This document shows positions 36,344 to 43,456 of a stretch of DNA of 64,000 bases, in pieces (the first letter of the stretch is position 1; every line of letters begins with the position of its first letter). This DNA is from Chloroflexota bacterium (GTDB lineage: Bacteria; Chloroflexota; Anaerolineae; Promineifilales; Promineifilaceae). The stretch is taken from contig JACTMP010000081.1 in NCBI GenBank assembly GCA_014584575.1, positions 29,089-93,088 of the forward strand, given 5' to 3'. The notes beneath the pieces are model-generated. The model saw only the letters and a list, made by a program, of their open reading frames with translations, had not been told where the DNA came from and ran no database searches. The translations under genes were made by a program, and so were the position numbers.

Positions 36344-37987
36344 TTACGAGCGAGCACGTTGAGCAAGGGCGAGTGCTTCTTCGCGGGTGTGGAGTTCACC
36401 GGCGGCCTGTGCTTCCTGGATGAGGCGCAGCAGGCGGCCAATTTCGGGGCCAGGGGTAAGGCTGAGTTCGGTGATGAGGTCACGGCCGTTTACCAGCGGC
36501 GGCGGCGCTACCGTTTCTTCATACCGGGTAAAGTAGTGGTCTAATAATTGGGCCACCACACTCAGGAGTTGTTCCCATTCGGCGGCGGCGCCGGGGCCGT
36601 TGTGGGCTGCCAGGTGGTCGGCCAGAGATAGGATGGTTATGTCCAACCCGGCGGAACCGACGGCACGAAAATAGCGATAGACGGCGCGGCGGGAAAGTGT
36701 ACGCCCACTTTGGGCGAGCAGAAAGGGGCGCATGTGCCCGGCGACAATACGCCGTACGTGGCTGACGGCCTCGTTGCTGAGGGTCAGGCGGTGCAGTTGG
36801 CGGGCGGCGATGGCTGCGCCATGTTGATCGTGGTCGAAAAAGCGAATACGGCCCGAAGCGGCTTCCGGTTCGCCGTCCGCGTCTACCGTTCGCGTTTCCG
36901 GCTTGCCCACGTCATGGTAGAGCGCGCCTAAACGGAGCAAGGTACGGCCGTCTACCCCCCCATCTACTGCTCGCTGCCAATGCGCCTGCAAACCGGGCGC
37001 GTATACGGCCAGCCGATTGCTTATATCGCCGAGGGTGACAGGCAAAGGCTCACCGTCACCCCCCAGCGCCCGCTCGACCAACACCAACCAGCGTAAAACA
37101 GAAATGGTGTGCGCCAGCACATCCTCATGGTGCGGCGGCGATTGGGTGACGCCGGCTGCGGCGGCAATCTCCGGCAAGACGGCCGTGAGTAAGCCCAGTT
37201 CCCCCATCTGGTATATGGCCTCATCCGGCCGGTTGGTTTGCAGCAGTTTGAGCAGTTCGTCGCGGATGCGTTCGGTAGACACGACCGTGAGATGGGGCGC
37301 GGCGGCGGTGATGGCTACGGCCGTTTCCGGGGCCAGCGTAAACCCCAATCGCAAAGCCAGCCGCAATCCCCGCAGGGTGCGCACCGGATCATCGAGCAGG
37401 GAGTGGTCGTGGATGTGGCGGATGACTCTGGCCTGTAAATCGGCACGGCCGTTGGTGGGGTCTATCAGGCTGGCATCCGTTTGGGCGGCGGCGGGCAGGG
37501 CGATGGCGTTGATGGTGAAGTCACGGCCGACCAAATCCGCTTCCAGGTCAGCGCCGCGAAAACAGGAAAAATCCAGATAGGTACGGCCGTCCGGCAAAAT
37601 GACGCGCCCGGTGTCGCGCTCTTTGTCCAGCACATAAGCGGGCACACCTAAAACATCGGCCACGCGAAAGCTGAGTTTGACGGCGCCGGTGGGTTGGACA
37701 AAATCGAGATCGTGATTGACCTGCCCCAGCAGCGCGTCACGCACCACGCCACCCACCAGGTAGATGGGCTGGCTCTCTTCGGCAAACAACGGCCGTAACT
37801 GTTCCATGATCGCGGGCAACGGCAACGGCCGTCCACCGGGCGGCTCCACAAATTGCAGCGTAAACCGGTCACGGGGGCGGCTGCGGCGAGCGGCATGGGC
37901 AGCGGCGACGGCCGTGGTGCCAATCCCCGCTACCTCCTCACCCACCAGCGCCACCCAGCGGCCGACGTATGGTTGCAAATCGGTCAT
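36344..37987 (-). CDS. CCA tRNA nucleotidyltransferase/poly(A) polymerase family protein with HD domain
   Basis: The 547-residue protein has the class II nucleotidyltransferase head: VGGVVRDALLG near residue 78, then the two-aspartate metal motif HDLDFV, the GRDFTINAIA block and DDPVRTLRGLRLALRLGF. An HD phosphohydrolase domain follows (LGALYHDVGKPETRT). About 60 extra residues precede the head; LQPYVGRWVALVGEEVAGIG resembles the small DUF5678 domain. The start ATG (37985-37987) lies inside a CAATGACC repeat cassette. It would add or repair the 3'-CCA of tRNA, possibly with a phosphatase activity. Members of this family can also be poly(A) polymerases; sequence alone does not decide. Confidence 0.87.
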   Translation of the reverse strand: MTDLQPYVGRWVALVGEEVAGIGTTAVAAAHAARRSRPRDRFTLQFVEPPGGRPLPLPAIMEQLRPLFAEESQPIYLVGGVVRDALLGQVNHDLDFVQPTGAVKLSFRVADVLGVPAYVLDKERDTGRVILPDGRTYLDFSCFRGADLEADLVGRDFTINAIALPAAAQTDASLIDPTNGRADLQARVIRHIHDHSLLDDPVRTLRGLRLALRLGFTLAPETAVAITAAAPHLTVVSTERIRDELLKLLQTNRPDEAIYQMGELGLLTAVLPEIAAAAGVTQSPPHHEDVLAHTISVLRWLVLVERALGGDGEPLPVTLGDISNRLAVYAPGLQAHWQRAVDGGVDGRTLLRLGALYHDVGKPETRTVDADGEPEAASGRIRFFDHDQHGAAIAARQLHRLTLSNEAVSHVRRIVAGHMRPFLLAQSGRTLSRRAVYRYFRAVGSAGLDITILSLADHLAAHNGPGAAAEWEQLLSVVAQLLDHYFTRYEETVAPPPLVNGRDLITELSLTPGPEIGRLLRLIQEAQAAGELHTREEALALAQRARS

Positions 37988-38047
37988 TGGTCATTGGTCA
38001 TTGGTCATTTGCCCGCACAATGACGAAGGACAAATGACCAATGACAA
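37983..38047. repeat. Hairpin repeat cassette, CATTGGTC word family
   Basis: Three to four CATTGGTC units (left) are answered by CAAATGACC/CAATGAC units (right) around a GC-rich loop. It separates hpt from the CCA gene on the minus strand and contains the start codon of the latter. Confidence 0.85.
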
Positions 38048-38051
38048 CAGA

Positions 38052-38615
38052 TCACGCCATTAAATGGGCAAATATCTCTGGTTTAAGGACGGCAATAAAG
38101 GGTAAATTGCGGTATAGCTCGTCAAAATCGAGGCCGTAGCCAACCACAAATTCATCAGGAATATCAAAGCCGATGTAATCTACGGGCACATCCACTTCGC
38201 GGCGGGATGGTTTGTTGAGCAGGGTGCAAATTTTCAGCGAAGCAGGCTGGCGGGCCAGCAAATTCTGGCGCAGGTAGCTCAGGGTACGGCCGCTGTCAAT
38301 AATATCCTCGATGATGAGCACGTGACGGCCGTCAATAGGCTGTTTCAAATCCATGATGATCTGCACCGCGCCGCTGCTGCGCGTGCCACTACCATAACTG
38401 GAAACGCCCATAAAGTCCAGCGCGTGCGGCCGTTGCAGCGCCCGGCTCAAATCACCCAAAAAGACATAGCCACCCTTCAATACACAGATGAGCAGCAAGT
38501 CATCCAATTCGGCATAATCCGCCTCAATTTGCCGGGCTATTTCTTCAATGCGCGCCTGAAGCTGCGCCTGGTCAATAAATACTCGTTCGATATGGTCGTA
38601 CAGGTTGGGGATCAT
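38052..38615 (-). CDS. hpt: Hypoxanthine phosphoribosyltransferase
   Basis: The 187-residue protein carries the PRPP-binding signature VLIIEDIIDSGRTLSYL near residues 97-113. The early LLLICVLKGGYVFLGDL block and the purine-pocket region near YIGFDIPDEFVVGYGLDFDE are also as in HGPRTases. Active-site residues appear intact and length is normal. It makes IMP (and GMP) from hypoxanthine or guanine with PRPP. With add at 20617 it would complete an adenosine to IMP salvage route if a purine nucleoside phosphorylase exists elsewhere. The tdk gene lies upstream on the same strand, separated by a repeat hairpin. Confidence 0.93.
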   Translation of the reverse strand: MIPNLYDHIERVFIDQAQLQARIEEIARQIEADYAELDDLLLICVLKGGYVFLGDLSRALQRPHALDFMGVSSYGSGTRSSGAVQIIMDLKQPIDGRHVLIIEDIIDSGRTLSYLRQNLLARQPASLKICTLLNKPSRREVDVPVDYIGFDIPDEFVVGYGLDFDELYRNLPFIAVLKPEIFAHLMA

Positions 38616-38616
38616 A

Positions 38617-38690
38617 GGGAGAGATTGGGAGATTAGGAGATTGGGAGATTGATTAGTCTCTTAATCAGTCTTCCAATCTCTTAATCTCTT
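38617..38690. repeat. Hairpin repeat cassette, GGAGATTG word family
   Basis: GAGATTGGGAGATTAGGAGA units are answered by CCAATCTCTTAATCTCTT units, with an inner hairpin GATTAG-TCTC-TTAATC. It lies between tdk and hpt, and the tdk stop codon begins at its right edge. Confidence 0.85.
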
Positions 38691-39277
38691 TACATACCGT
38701 TCTTCGCCGGCGTTACCTGGTGGCAGTGGCGGCAGCGGGCTTCATACACTTCGGCCGCGCCCACCAGCACGACAGGATCATCGTAGGCGGCAGGGCGGCC
38801 GTCAATCAAACGTTGTGTGCGGCTGGCTTCCTGGCCACAAACAACACAGATGGCGTGCAGTTTGTCTACCATCTCCGCCCGTACAACAAGGCCGGGCATG
38901 GGGCCAAACGGCTCGCCACGGAAGTCGGTATCCAGCCCGGCACAGATGACCCGTTTGCCCTGGTTGGCTAAGGTTTCACAGAGAGGGATAACGGCCGTGT
39001 CGAAAAACTGGACCTCATCAATCGCCACCACCGTCGTATCCGGCTCCAGCCGCGCCAAAATCTCTTGGGCATCCTGCACCGGCAGCGCCTCAAACGCCAG
39101 TCCATTATGCGAGGTGACGCGCTCCACATGGTAGCGGTCATCAATGGCCGGTTTAAACACCTGCACCTTTTGCCGGGCAATGCCGGCGCGGCGCAGACGG
39201 CGGATCAACTCCTCCGTTTTGCCGCTAAACATACTGCCGCAAATGATTTCCAGACGGCCGTGAGTGTGTGTCGTCAT
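38690..39277 (-). CDS. tdk: Thymidine kinase (type II)
   Basis: The 195-residue protein has the Walker A motif GSMFSGKTEELIRR near residues 11-24 and the VVAIDEVQFFD Walker B/lasso region. The zinc-binding cysteines are in VVCGQEA and in CRHCHQ near the C-terminus. This is the small zinc-containing tetrameric type found in bacteria. It phosphorylates thymidine for salvage. The tmk gene for the next step is at 46116 in the same window. A bidirectional terminator lies upstream, so tdk and hpt form their own unit. Confidence 0.95.
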   Translation of the reverse strand: MTTHTHGRLEIICGSMFSGKTEELIRRLRRAGIARQKVQVFKPAIDDRYHVERVTSHNGLAFEALPVQDAQEILARLEPDTTVVAIDEVQFFDTAVIPLCETLANQGKRVICAGLDTDFRGEPFGPMPGLVVRAEMVDKLHAICVVCGQEASRTQRLIDGRPAAYDDPVVLVGAAEVYEARCRHCHQVTPAKNGM

Positions 39278-39299
39278 ATGCTTCTCCGAAGAAAGTGCT

Positions 39300-39350
39300 T
39301 ATGTGTTTATGTGTTTATGTGTTTATGTGCCGACGTGAACACGTGAACAC
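39300..39350. repeat. Tandem word repeat TTATGTGT plus GTGAACAC
   Basis: Four TTATGTGT units followed by two CGTGAACA units, just upstream of tdk. The words differ from other cassettes but the organisation (short reiterated word beside a gene start) is the same. Confidence 0.75.
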
Positions 39351-39385
39351 AAAAAAAGCAGACACGTCGCCGTATCTGCCTTTTT
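39351..39385 (-). terminator. Bidirectional terminator between rpmE and tdk
   Basis: A run of seven A, then GCAGACAC, a six-base loop, GTATCTGC and five T. The eight-base stem has one mismatch. On the minus strand it ends the rplU-rpmA-rpmE transcript with a T run. Confidence 0.7.
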
Positions 39386-39396
39386 ATGAATAATCT

Positions 39397-39432
39397 TCGC
39401 GCCCTTCGCGTCTTCGCGCCCTTCGCGGATCT
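39397..39432. repeat. Tandem word repeat CTTCGCGCC
   Basis: Two CTTCGCGCCCTTCGCG copies in direct orientation lie directly after the rpmE stop. No inverted arm is seen. Confidence 0.65.
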
Positions 39433-39434
39433 TC

Positions 39435-39881
39435 TTACTCGATCAGCCCTTCGGCGCGCAGGAAACGCTTAATGTCAATGAGCGCCTTCTGGCCAATGCC
39501 GGGCAGCGCCAGCAGCGCATCCTCACCCTGCCGTAACAGGTTCAACACGTCGCCCACCGTGGAGATGCCAGCTTCCTGCAACGCTTTTTCAGCGCGTGTG
39601 CCCAGAGACATCGAATCTACACTCAAATTCACCGGTTTGGCTTTTTCTTCGCGTACTTCGATCTGTTTGACCATCGAGTCCCGCTTCTGCAAACGACGCA
39701 TAAAGCGGTCCACCTGCCCTTCGGTGTCCACCAGGCGTTGCTGCCCGGTGTAAAAAGGATGGGTACCTGACCAGATTTCCAGCCGGATTTCCGGAACGGT
39801 AGAACCAACAGTCATGACAACTTCCCCTTCCACCAATACTTTGGCGTCCGGGTACCATTTGGGATGAATATCACTTTTCAT
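39435..39881 (-). CDS. rpmE: Ribosomal protein L31 fused to an RNA polymerase alpha-CTD-like helix-hairpin-helix domain
   Basis: The 148-residue protein starts as L31: MKSDIHPKWYPDAKV at residues 1-15, then SGTHPFYTGQQRLVDTEGQV and FMRRLQKR, ending near residue 68. The zinc cysteines of the classical form are absent, so this is a C-minus L31. After a charged linker, residues about 85-148 read like the alpha C-terminal domain of RNA polymerase: MSLGTRAEKALQEAGISTVG, then LLRQGEDALLALPGIGQKAL and a final IDIKRFLRAEGL. Normal L31 is about 70-90 residues, so this is a true extension and not a misread start. It is the last gene of rplU-rpmA-rpmE and is followed by a terminator. Confidence 0.88.
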   Translation of the reverse strand: MKSDIHPKWYPDAKVLVEGEVVMTVGSTVPEIRLEIWSGTHPFYTGQQRLVDTEGQVDRFMRRLQKRDSMVKQIEVREEKAKPVNLSVDSMSLGTRAEKALQEAGISTVGDVLNLLRQGEDALLALPGIGQKALIDIKRFLRAEGLIE

Positions 39882-39893
39882 GGCGGCGCCCCC

Positions 39894-40151
39894 TTAACTT
39901 TCCACCGGATAGACGCTGATGTATTTACGGCCGTGCCGCTCTTCAAACGTCACCTGCCCTGCTACGGTCGCGTAAATGGTGAAATCTCTACCAATGCCCA
40001 CATTGTGGCCCGGCTTAAACTGGGTGCCACGCTGCCGCACGATGATATTACCGGAAATGACGTGCTCGCCGCCAAAGCGCTTCACGCCTAACCGTTTGGA
40101 TTGACTGTCACGGCCGTTCTTACTTGAACCGGCCCCTTTCTTATGAGCCAT
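39894..40151 (-). CDS. rpmA: 50S ribosomal protein L27
   Basis: Start is the ATG at 40149-40151, giving MAHKKGAGSSKNGRDSQSK, the exact family beginning; upstream in-frame codons are read-through. At 85 residues it is of normal length, with KRFGGEHVISGNIIVRQRGT and the late VTFEERHGRKYISV block. The short N-terminal tail begins directly with Ala-His-Lys-Lys, without the cleavable N-terminal extension seen in Firmicutes. It sits between rplU and rpmE as in many bacteria. The protein is near the peptidyl-transferase centre of the large subunit. Confidence 0.97.
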   Translation of the reverse strand: MAHKKGAGSSKNGRDSQSKRLGVKRFGGEHVISGNIIVRQRGTQFKPGHNVGIGRDFTIYATVAGQVTFEERHGRKYISVYPVES

Positions 40152-40186
40152 AATACACTCTCCTGAAAAGATGGGAGACCAGCGAT

Positions 40187-40229
40187 CAGAGATTGACACA
40201 AAATCTCTAATCTCCCAATCTCAAATCTC
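40187..40229. repeat. Degenerate hairpin cassette, GAGATTG/CAATCTC family
   Basis: One GAGATTG unit is followed by CTCTAATCTCCCAATCTC and AATCTCT words. It lies inside the rplU-rpmA spacer, within one operon, and touches the rplU stop codon. Confidence 0.75.
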
Positions 40230-40544
40230 TTATCCCGTCACAATCTCATCTACCCGCACACGGGTATATTGCTGCCGGTGCCCACGACGGCGACGATACC
40301 GCTTCTTGGGCTTGTATTTCCAGACAAAAATCTTTTCACCGCGAAACTGCTCCACAATGGTTGCTTTGACAGTTACGCCCTCAACTGTGGGCTGGCCGAT
40401 TGTTATCGCATCACCGTTTGCCAGGAGCAGGACATTATTCATTTCAATCTGCTCACCGACTTCGTAGGGCAGCTTTTCAGTTACAAAGCTGTTACCCGCT
40501 TCGGCGCGGTATTGCCGGCCACCACTTTCTACAATTGCGTACAT
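40230..40544 (-). CDS. rplU: 50S ribosomal protein L21
   Basis: Start is the ATG at 40542-40544 (MYAIVESGGRQYRA), preceded by GGAGG seven bases away; upstream in-frame codons belong to the leader. At 104 residues it has the complete L21 sequence, including KYKPKKRYRRRRGHRQQYTRVRV broken into its basic blocks, which contact 23S rRNA. A consensus promoter and a structured leader precede it, so expression may be controlled by attenuation. It is the first gene of rplU-rpmA-rpmE. Confidence 0.97.
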   Translation of the reverse strand: MYAIVESGGRQYRAEAGNSFVTEKLPYEVGEQIEMNNVLLLANGDAITIGQPTVEGVTVKATIVEQFRGEKIFVWKYKPKKRYRRRRGHRQQYTRVRVDEIVTG

Positions 40545-40555
40545 GGGTTGCCTCC

Positions 40556-40625
40556 AAAAAATAACCAGCATCCGGGATGCTGGTTGTGGTTTTAATTTTG
40601 TGTGGGGAGTGGTGTTAACCCACAC
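40556..40625 (-). promoter_or_regulatory. rplU leader with two hairpins, the second followed by six T (candidate attenuator)
   Basis: In the transcript, the first hairpin pairs GTGTGGG with CCCACAC (plus-strand 40600-40606 and 40619-40625). The second is a perfect 11-base stem AACCAGCATCC/GGATGCTGGTT (40563-40573 and 40575-40585), followed by A and six T at 40556-40561 and then the GGAGG ribosome site. A terminator-like hairpin directly before the ribosome site suggests autogenous control by L21 or another ribosomal protein. Confidence 0.5.
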
Positions 40626-40636
40626 AGCGAAGCGGG

Positions 40637-40665
40637 ATTATAGCGATCAGTCCGGTTCCTGTCAA
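40637..40665 (-). promoter_or_regulatory. Consensus sigma-70 promoter of rplU
   Basis: On the minus strand TTGACA (40665-40660), a 17-base spacer and TATAAT (40642-40637), a perfect match at both hexamers. Start expected near 40630, giving a leader of about 86 bases. Confidence 0.85.
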
Positions 40666-40670
40666 AACCC

Positions 40671-42098
40671 TCACGCGCTGTGGGCCATTTCTTCACCGAA
40701 GTTAAGCAAGGCACGCACACGGCCGTCATCCGGCGCTTCGGCATACACCCGCAAGACCGGCTCGGTGCCCGACGGCCGTATCAGCAACCAACTGCCATCA
40801 CGCAAATAATACTTCACCCCATCCACCGTCTGCACGTCATCCACCACCACCCCTGCAATTTCCGGCGGGGCGCTGTTGAGCAAAAAATCCACCATCTGCT
40901 TCTTTTCCACCGGGCGCGTCAACTTCATATCGGTGCGGGCATATTGCGCCGGGCCAAACTGCGCCAGCAGTTCCTCCACCAGTTTGTGCAGTGGCAGCCG
41001 CGCCGCCGCCATCACTTCCAGCAGCAGCAGCCCCAGCAAGATACCATCCCCTTCAGGAATGTGCCCCTTAATGCTCATGCCGCCAGACTCTTCACCGCCC
41101 ATCACCACACCATTGGCAATCATCAAGTCAGCAATGTGGTTAAACCCGACCGGCGTCTCGACCAGTTCCAGGCCATGTTGCGCGGCAATACGGTCAATCA
41201 TGCGCGTGGTGGAAACAGTGCGCACCACTTTGCCCCGCCAGCCACGATTCTCCAGCAAGTAGCGCAGCACCAGGGCAAAGATGCGGTGGGGATCCACAAA
41301 ATTGCCATGTGTGTCTACCGCGCCAATACGGTCAGCGTCGCCATCCGTCGCCAGCCCCACATCCCAATGGCCGGCCTGAATGGTGGACATGAGCAGCCCT
41401 AAATGGCGGGCAATCGGTTCCGGGTGGATGCCGCCAAAGCCGGGGTTCATCTCGTGGCGGATGTTTTGCACATGGGTACGGCCGCGCGCCAGCACCTCGC
41501 CAATTACCCCCCGCCCCGCGCCATACATGCCATCAGCCACCACACGCAGTTCACCGCCTGAGACGATGTCCAGGTCTACCAACGTACTGAGATGTTCGTA
41601 ATAGGCCCAGGCCGGGTCAAACTTTTGCACGCGGTCGGTACGAATCGCTTCCTGCAAATCCATCAGATTGGGGCCACGTGCTTCGGCCAGGGCATTTTCC
41701 AATAACTGCTCCACCCGCTTGTGCACGGTGGGGCTGGCGGCGCCGCCATAACTGGCTTTGAGCTTGACGCCGTTGTAACGCGGTGGATTGTGGCTGGCGG
41801 TGATCATCACCCCGGCGGTCGCCTTTTTGTTTAGGACAGCGTAGCTGATGGCCGGTGTGGGTGTATCGGCGCGAGCCAGCCAGGTATCAATGCGGTTGGC
41901 AGCCATCACACGGGCCACTTCAGCCGCATACCGGTCAGACAAAAAACGGGTATCAAAACCGATAACGACGCTGGGCGTATGCCCATTTTCTTCCAAAATA
42001 TAGTCGGCGATGGCCTGGGCCACCAGCCGCAAATTGCCAAAGGTAAAGGTTTCGCTAATGACGGCGCGCCAGCCGTCGGTGCCAAATTTGATCGTCAT
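40671..42098 (-). CDS. Phosphoglucomutase/phosphomannomutase family protein
   Basis: Start is the ATG at 42096-42098 behind GAGGAG; a TTG four codons earlier is unlikely. The 475-residue protein has the alpha-D-phosphohexomutase motifs: KFGTDGWRAV at the N-terminus, phosphoserine loop GVMITASHNPP, metal loop GDADRIGAVD, sugar-specificity loop GGEESGGM and phosphate-binding RPSGTEPVLRVY. All key residues are present. It interconverts hexose 1- and 6-phosphates; whether glucose, mannose or glucosamine is preferred cannot be told. It lies eight bases downstream of the glycerate kinase gene, in one minus-strand operon. Confidence 0.92.
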   Translation of the reverse strand: MTIKFGTDGWRAVISETFTFGNLRLVAQAIADYILEENGHTPSVVIGFDTRFLSDRYAAEVARVMAANRIDTWLARADTPTPAISYAVLNKKATAGVMITASHNPPRYNGVKLKASYGGAASPTVHKRVEQLLENALAEARGPNLMDLQEAIRTDRVQKFDPAWAYYEHLSTLVDLDIVSGGELRVVADGMYGAGRGVIGEVLARGRTHVQNIRHEMNPGFGGIHPEPIARHLGLLMSTIQAGHWDVGLATDGDADRIGAVDTHGNFVDPHRIFALVLRYLLENRGWRGKVVRTVSTTRMIDRIAAQHGLELVETPVGFNHIADLMIANGVVMGGEESGGMSIKGHIPEGDGILLGLLLLEVMAAARLPLHKLVEELLAQFGPAQYARTDMKLTRPVEKKQMVDFLLNSAPPEIAGVVVDDVQTVDGVKYYLRDGSWLLIRPSGTEPVLRVYAEAPDDGRVRALLNFGEEMAHSA

Positions 42099-42106
42099 AT
42101 TGCTCC

Positions 42107-43432
42107 TCAATGATGAAATATAAAGATAAGGTCATTCACGTTTGTGCCGGTAGGCCCGGTGGTTATCAGGTGGGGGGCGTAACCGGCGGCGTCAATCTGT
42201 TGGAAATAGGTAAGGCTGTCGTTATTGTCCAGATAGCGGCGGGCATCCAGATGAAGGGCACGGCCGTATCCCACTGTCTGGCCCGTCACCACCGCCCCGG
42301 CCACCCCGGATTGTCCATCTTCACCATCCGTAGCCACACTGGCCAGCGTGACATTCGCCGCGCCACCCAGGGCAATGGCAGCCGCGAGCGCCACCTCCAG
42401 GTTGCGTCCGCCCCTGCCATTGCCGCGCACCGTTACCGTCGTCTCTCCGCCCAGAATGGCGCAGTGGCCGGGCGGCAGGTCCCTGGCAATGGCGGCGGCA
42501 AATTTGCCCGCTTCCCGCGCCTCTCCTTCTAAATGTGCCGTGAGTATCTTAGCCGTATAACCTGAATCTTCGGCTGACTGCCGGGCGGCGGCAGCGGCTT
42601 CACGAACACTGCCGATCAGGAGATTAACAGGCGACAGGGATGCCCAGGGGTTGTGTTCCACAGTCAAATGGGGGAATGCGGGTTTCGGATCGCTGGTAAG
42701 GAGTTCCAGAGTATGGTCGTAAACGGCCGTTCCCCCTTCATAGTTTCTGATGCCTGATTCATAATTCCTCAATACCGCCAGCGCATCTTGCGGCGTTTCA
42801 TCTACCAGCACGGTGGGGCCGCTGCCGATAGCGGCCAGATCATTCCCGACCACATCGCTGAGGATAAGGCTGATCACCTGGGCCGGGGCCGCTCGTTGCG
42901 CCAGCCCACCACCTTTTACGGCGTCTAATTGGCGGCGCACGGTGTTGAATTCTTGAATGGTGCAGCCGGAAGCGAGCAAGGCGCGGTTCAAGATTTGCCA
43001 TTTGGCCAGAGGGATGAGGGGTTGGGTGAGCAAGGCAGATGTGCCACCGGAAATGAGGCAGAGAACCAGATCGCCGGGGCGGGTTTGGGCCAGAAAATGG
43101 ATGACGGCCGTTGTCGCCCGCACACTACGCTCTCCCGCCACCGGATGATCGCCAATGAACCATTGAAAATTGTCCATTGCCCCTGGCCCATTGCCCATTG
43201 TTTTGGTAATGCCGATACCGGCAAACAGGGCGTCGCCCAAAATGGCAGCGGCAGCCTGCGCCATAGGCACGGCCGCTTTGCCCACGCTGACGAGAAAGAG
43301 ACGGCCGTGACGCAAATCATGGCCGACGGGGCCAATGGTGAGCAGATGGGCCTGGCGATGTAAATGGGGCGGCAACAGTTGGGCAGGATGTACGGCCGTT
43401 AATGCGTGCTGGATAAGGGGGAAATTTTTCAT
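42107..43432 (-). CDS. Glycerate 2-kinase, MOFRL family
   Basis: The 441-residue protein has the GckA/TtuD pattern: VSVGKAAVPMAQAA near residue 49, LCLISGGTSALLT, QLDAVKGGGLA and a C-terminal MOFRL domain with RGNGRGGRNLEVAL and VATDGEDG. Two variable loops are odd. TKTMGNGPGAMDNFQW is encoded by reiterated CCATTG-type words, and RNYESGIRNYEGG is a nine-base-period duplication beside an ACGGCCGT copy; both look like in-frame insertions of the spacer word repeats. It phosphorylates glycerate to 2-phosphoglycerate. It is co-transcribed with the phosphohexomutase. Confidence 0.9.
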   Translation of the reverse strand: MKNFPLIQHALTAVHPAQLLPPHLHRQAHLLTIGPVGHDLRHGRLFLVSVGKAAVPMAQAAAAILGDALFAGIGITKTMGNGPGAMDNFQWFIGDHPVAGERSVRATTAVIHFLAQTRPGDLVLCLISGGTSALLTQPLIPLAKWQILNRALLASGCTIQEFNTVRRQLDAVKGGGLAQRAAPAQVISLILSDVVGNDLAAIGSGPTVLVDETPQDALAVLRNYESGIRNYEGGTAVYDHTLELLTSDPKPAFPHLTVEHNPWASLSPVNLLIGSVREAAAAARQSAEDSGYTAKILTAHLEGEAREAGKFAAAIARDLPPGHCAILGGETTVTVRGNGRGGRNLEVALAAAIALGGAANVTLASVATDGEDGQSGVAGAVVTGQTVGYGRALHLDARRYLDNNDSLTYFQQIDAAGYAPHLITTGPTGTNVNDLIFIFHH

Positions 43433-43456
43433 CTATAATGCGAAAGGCCATAGCGC

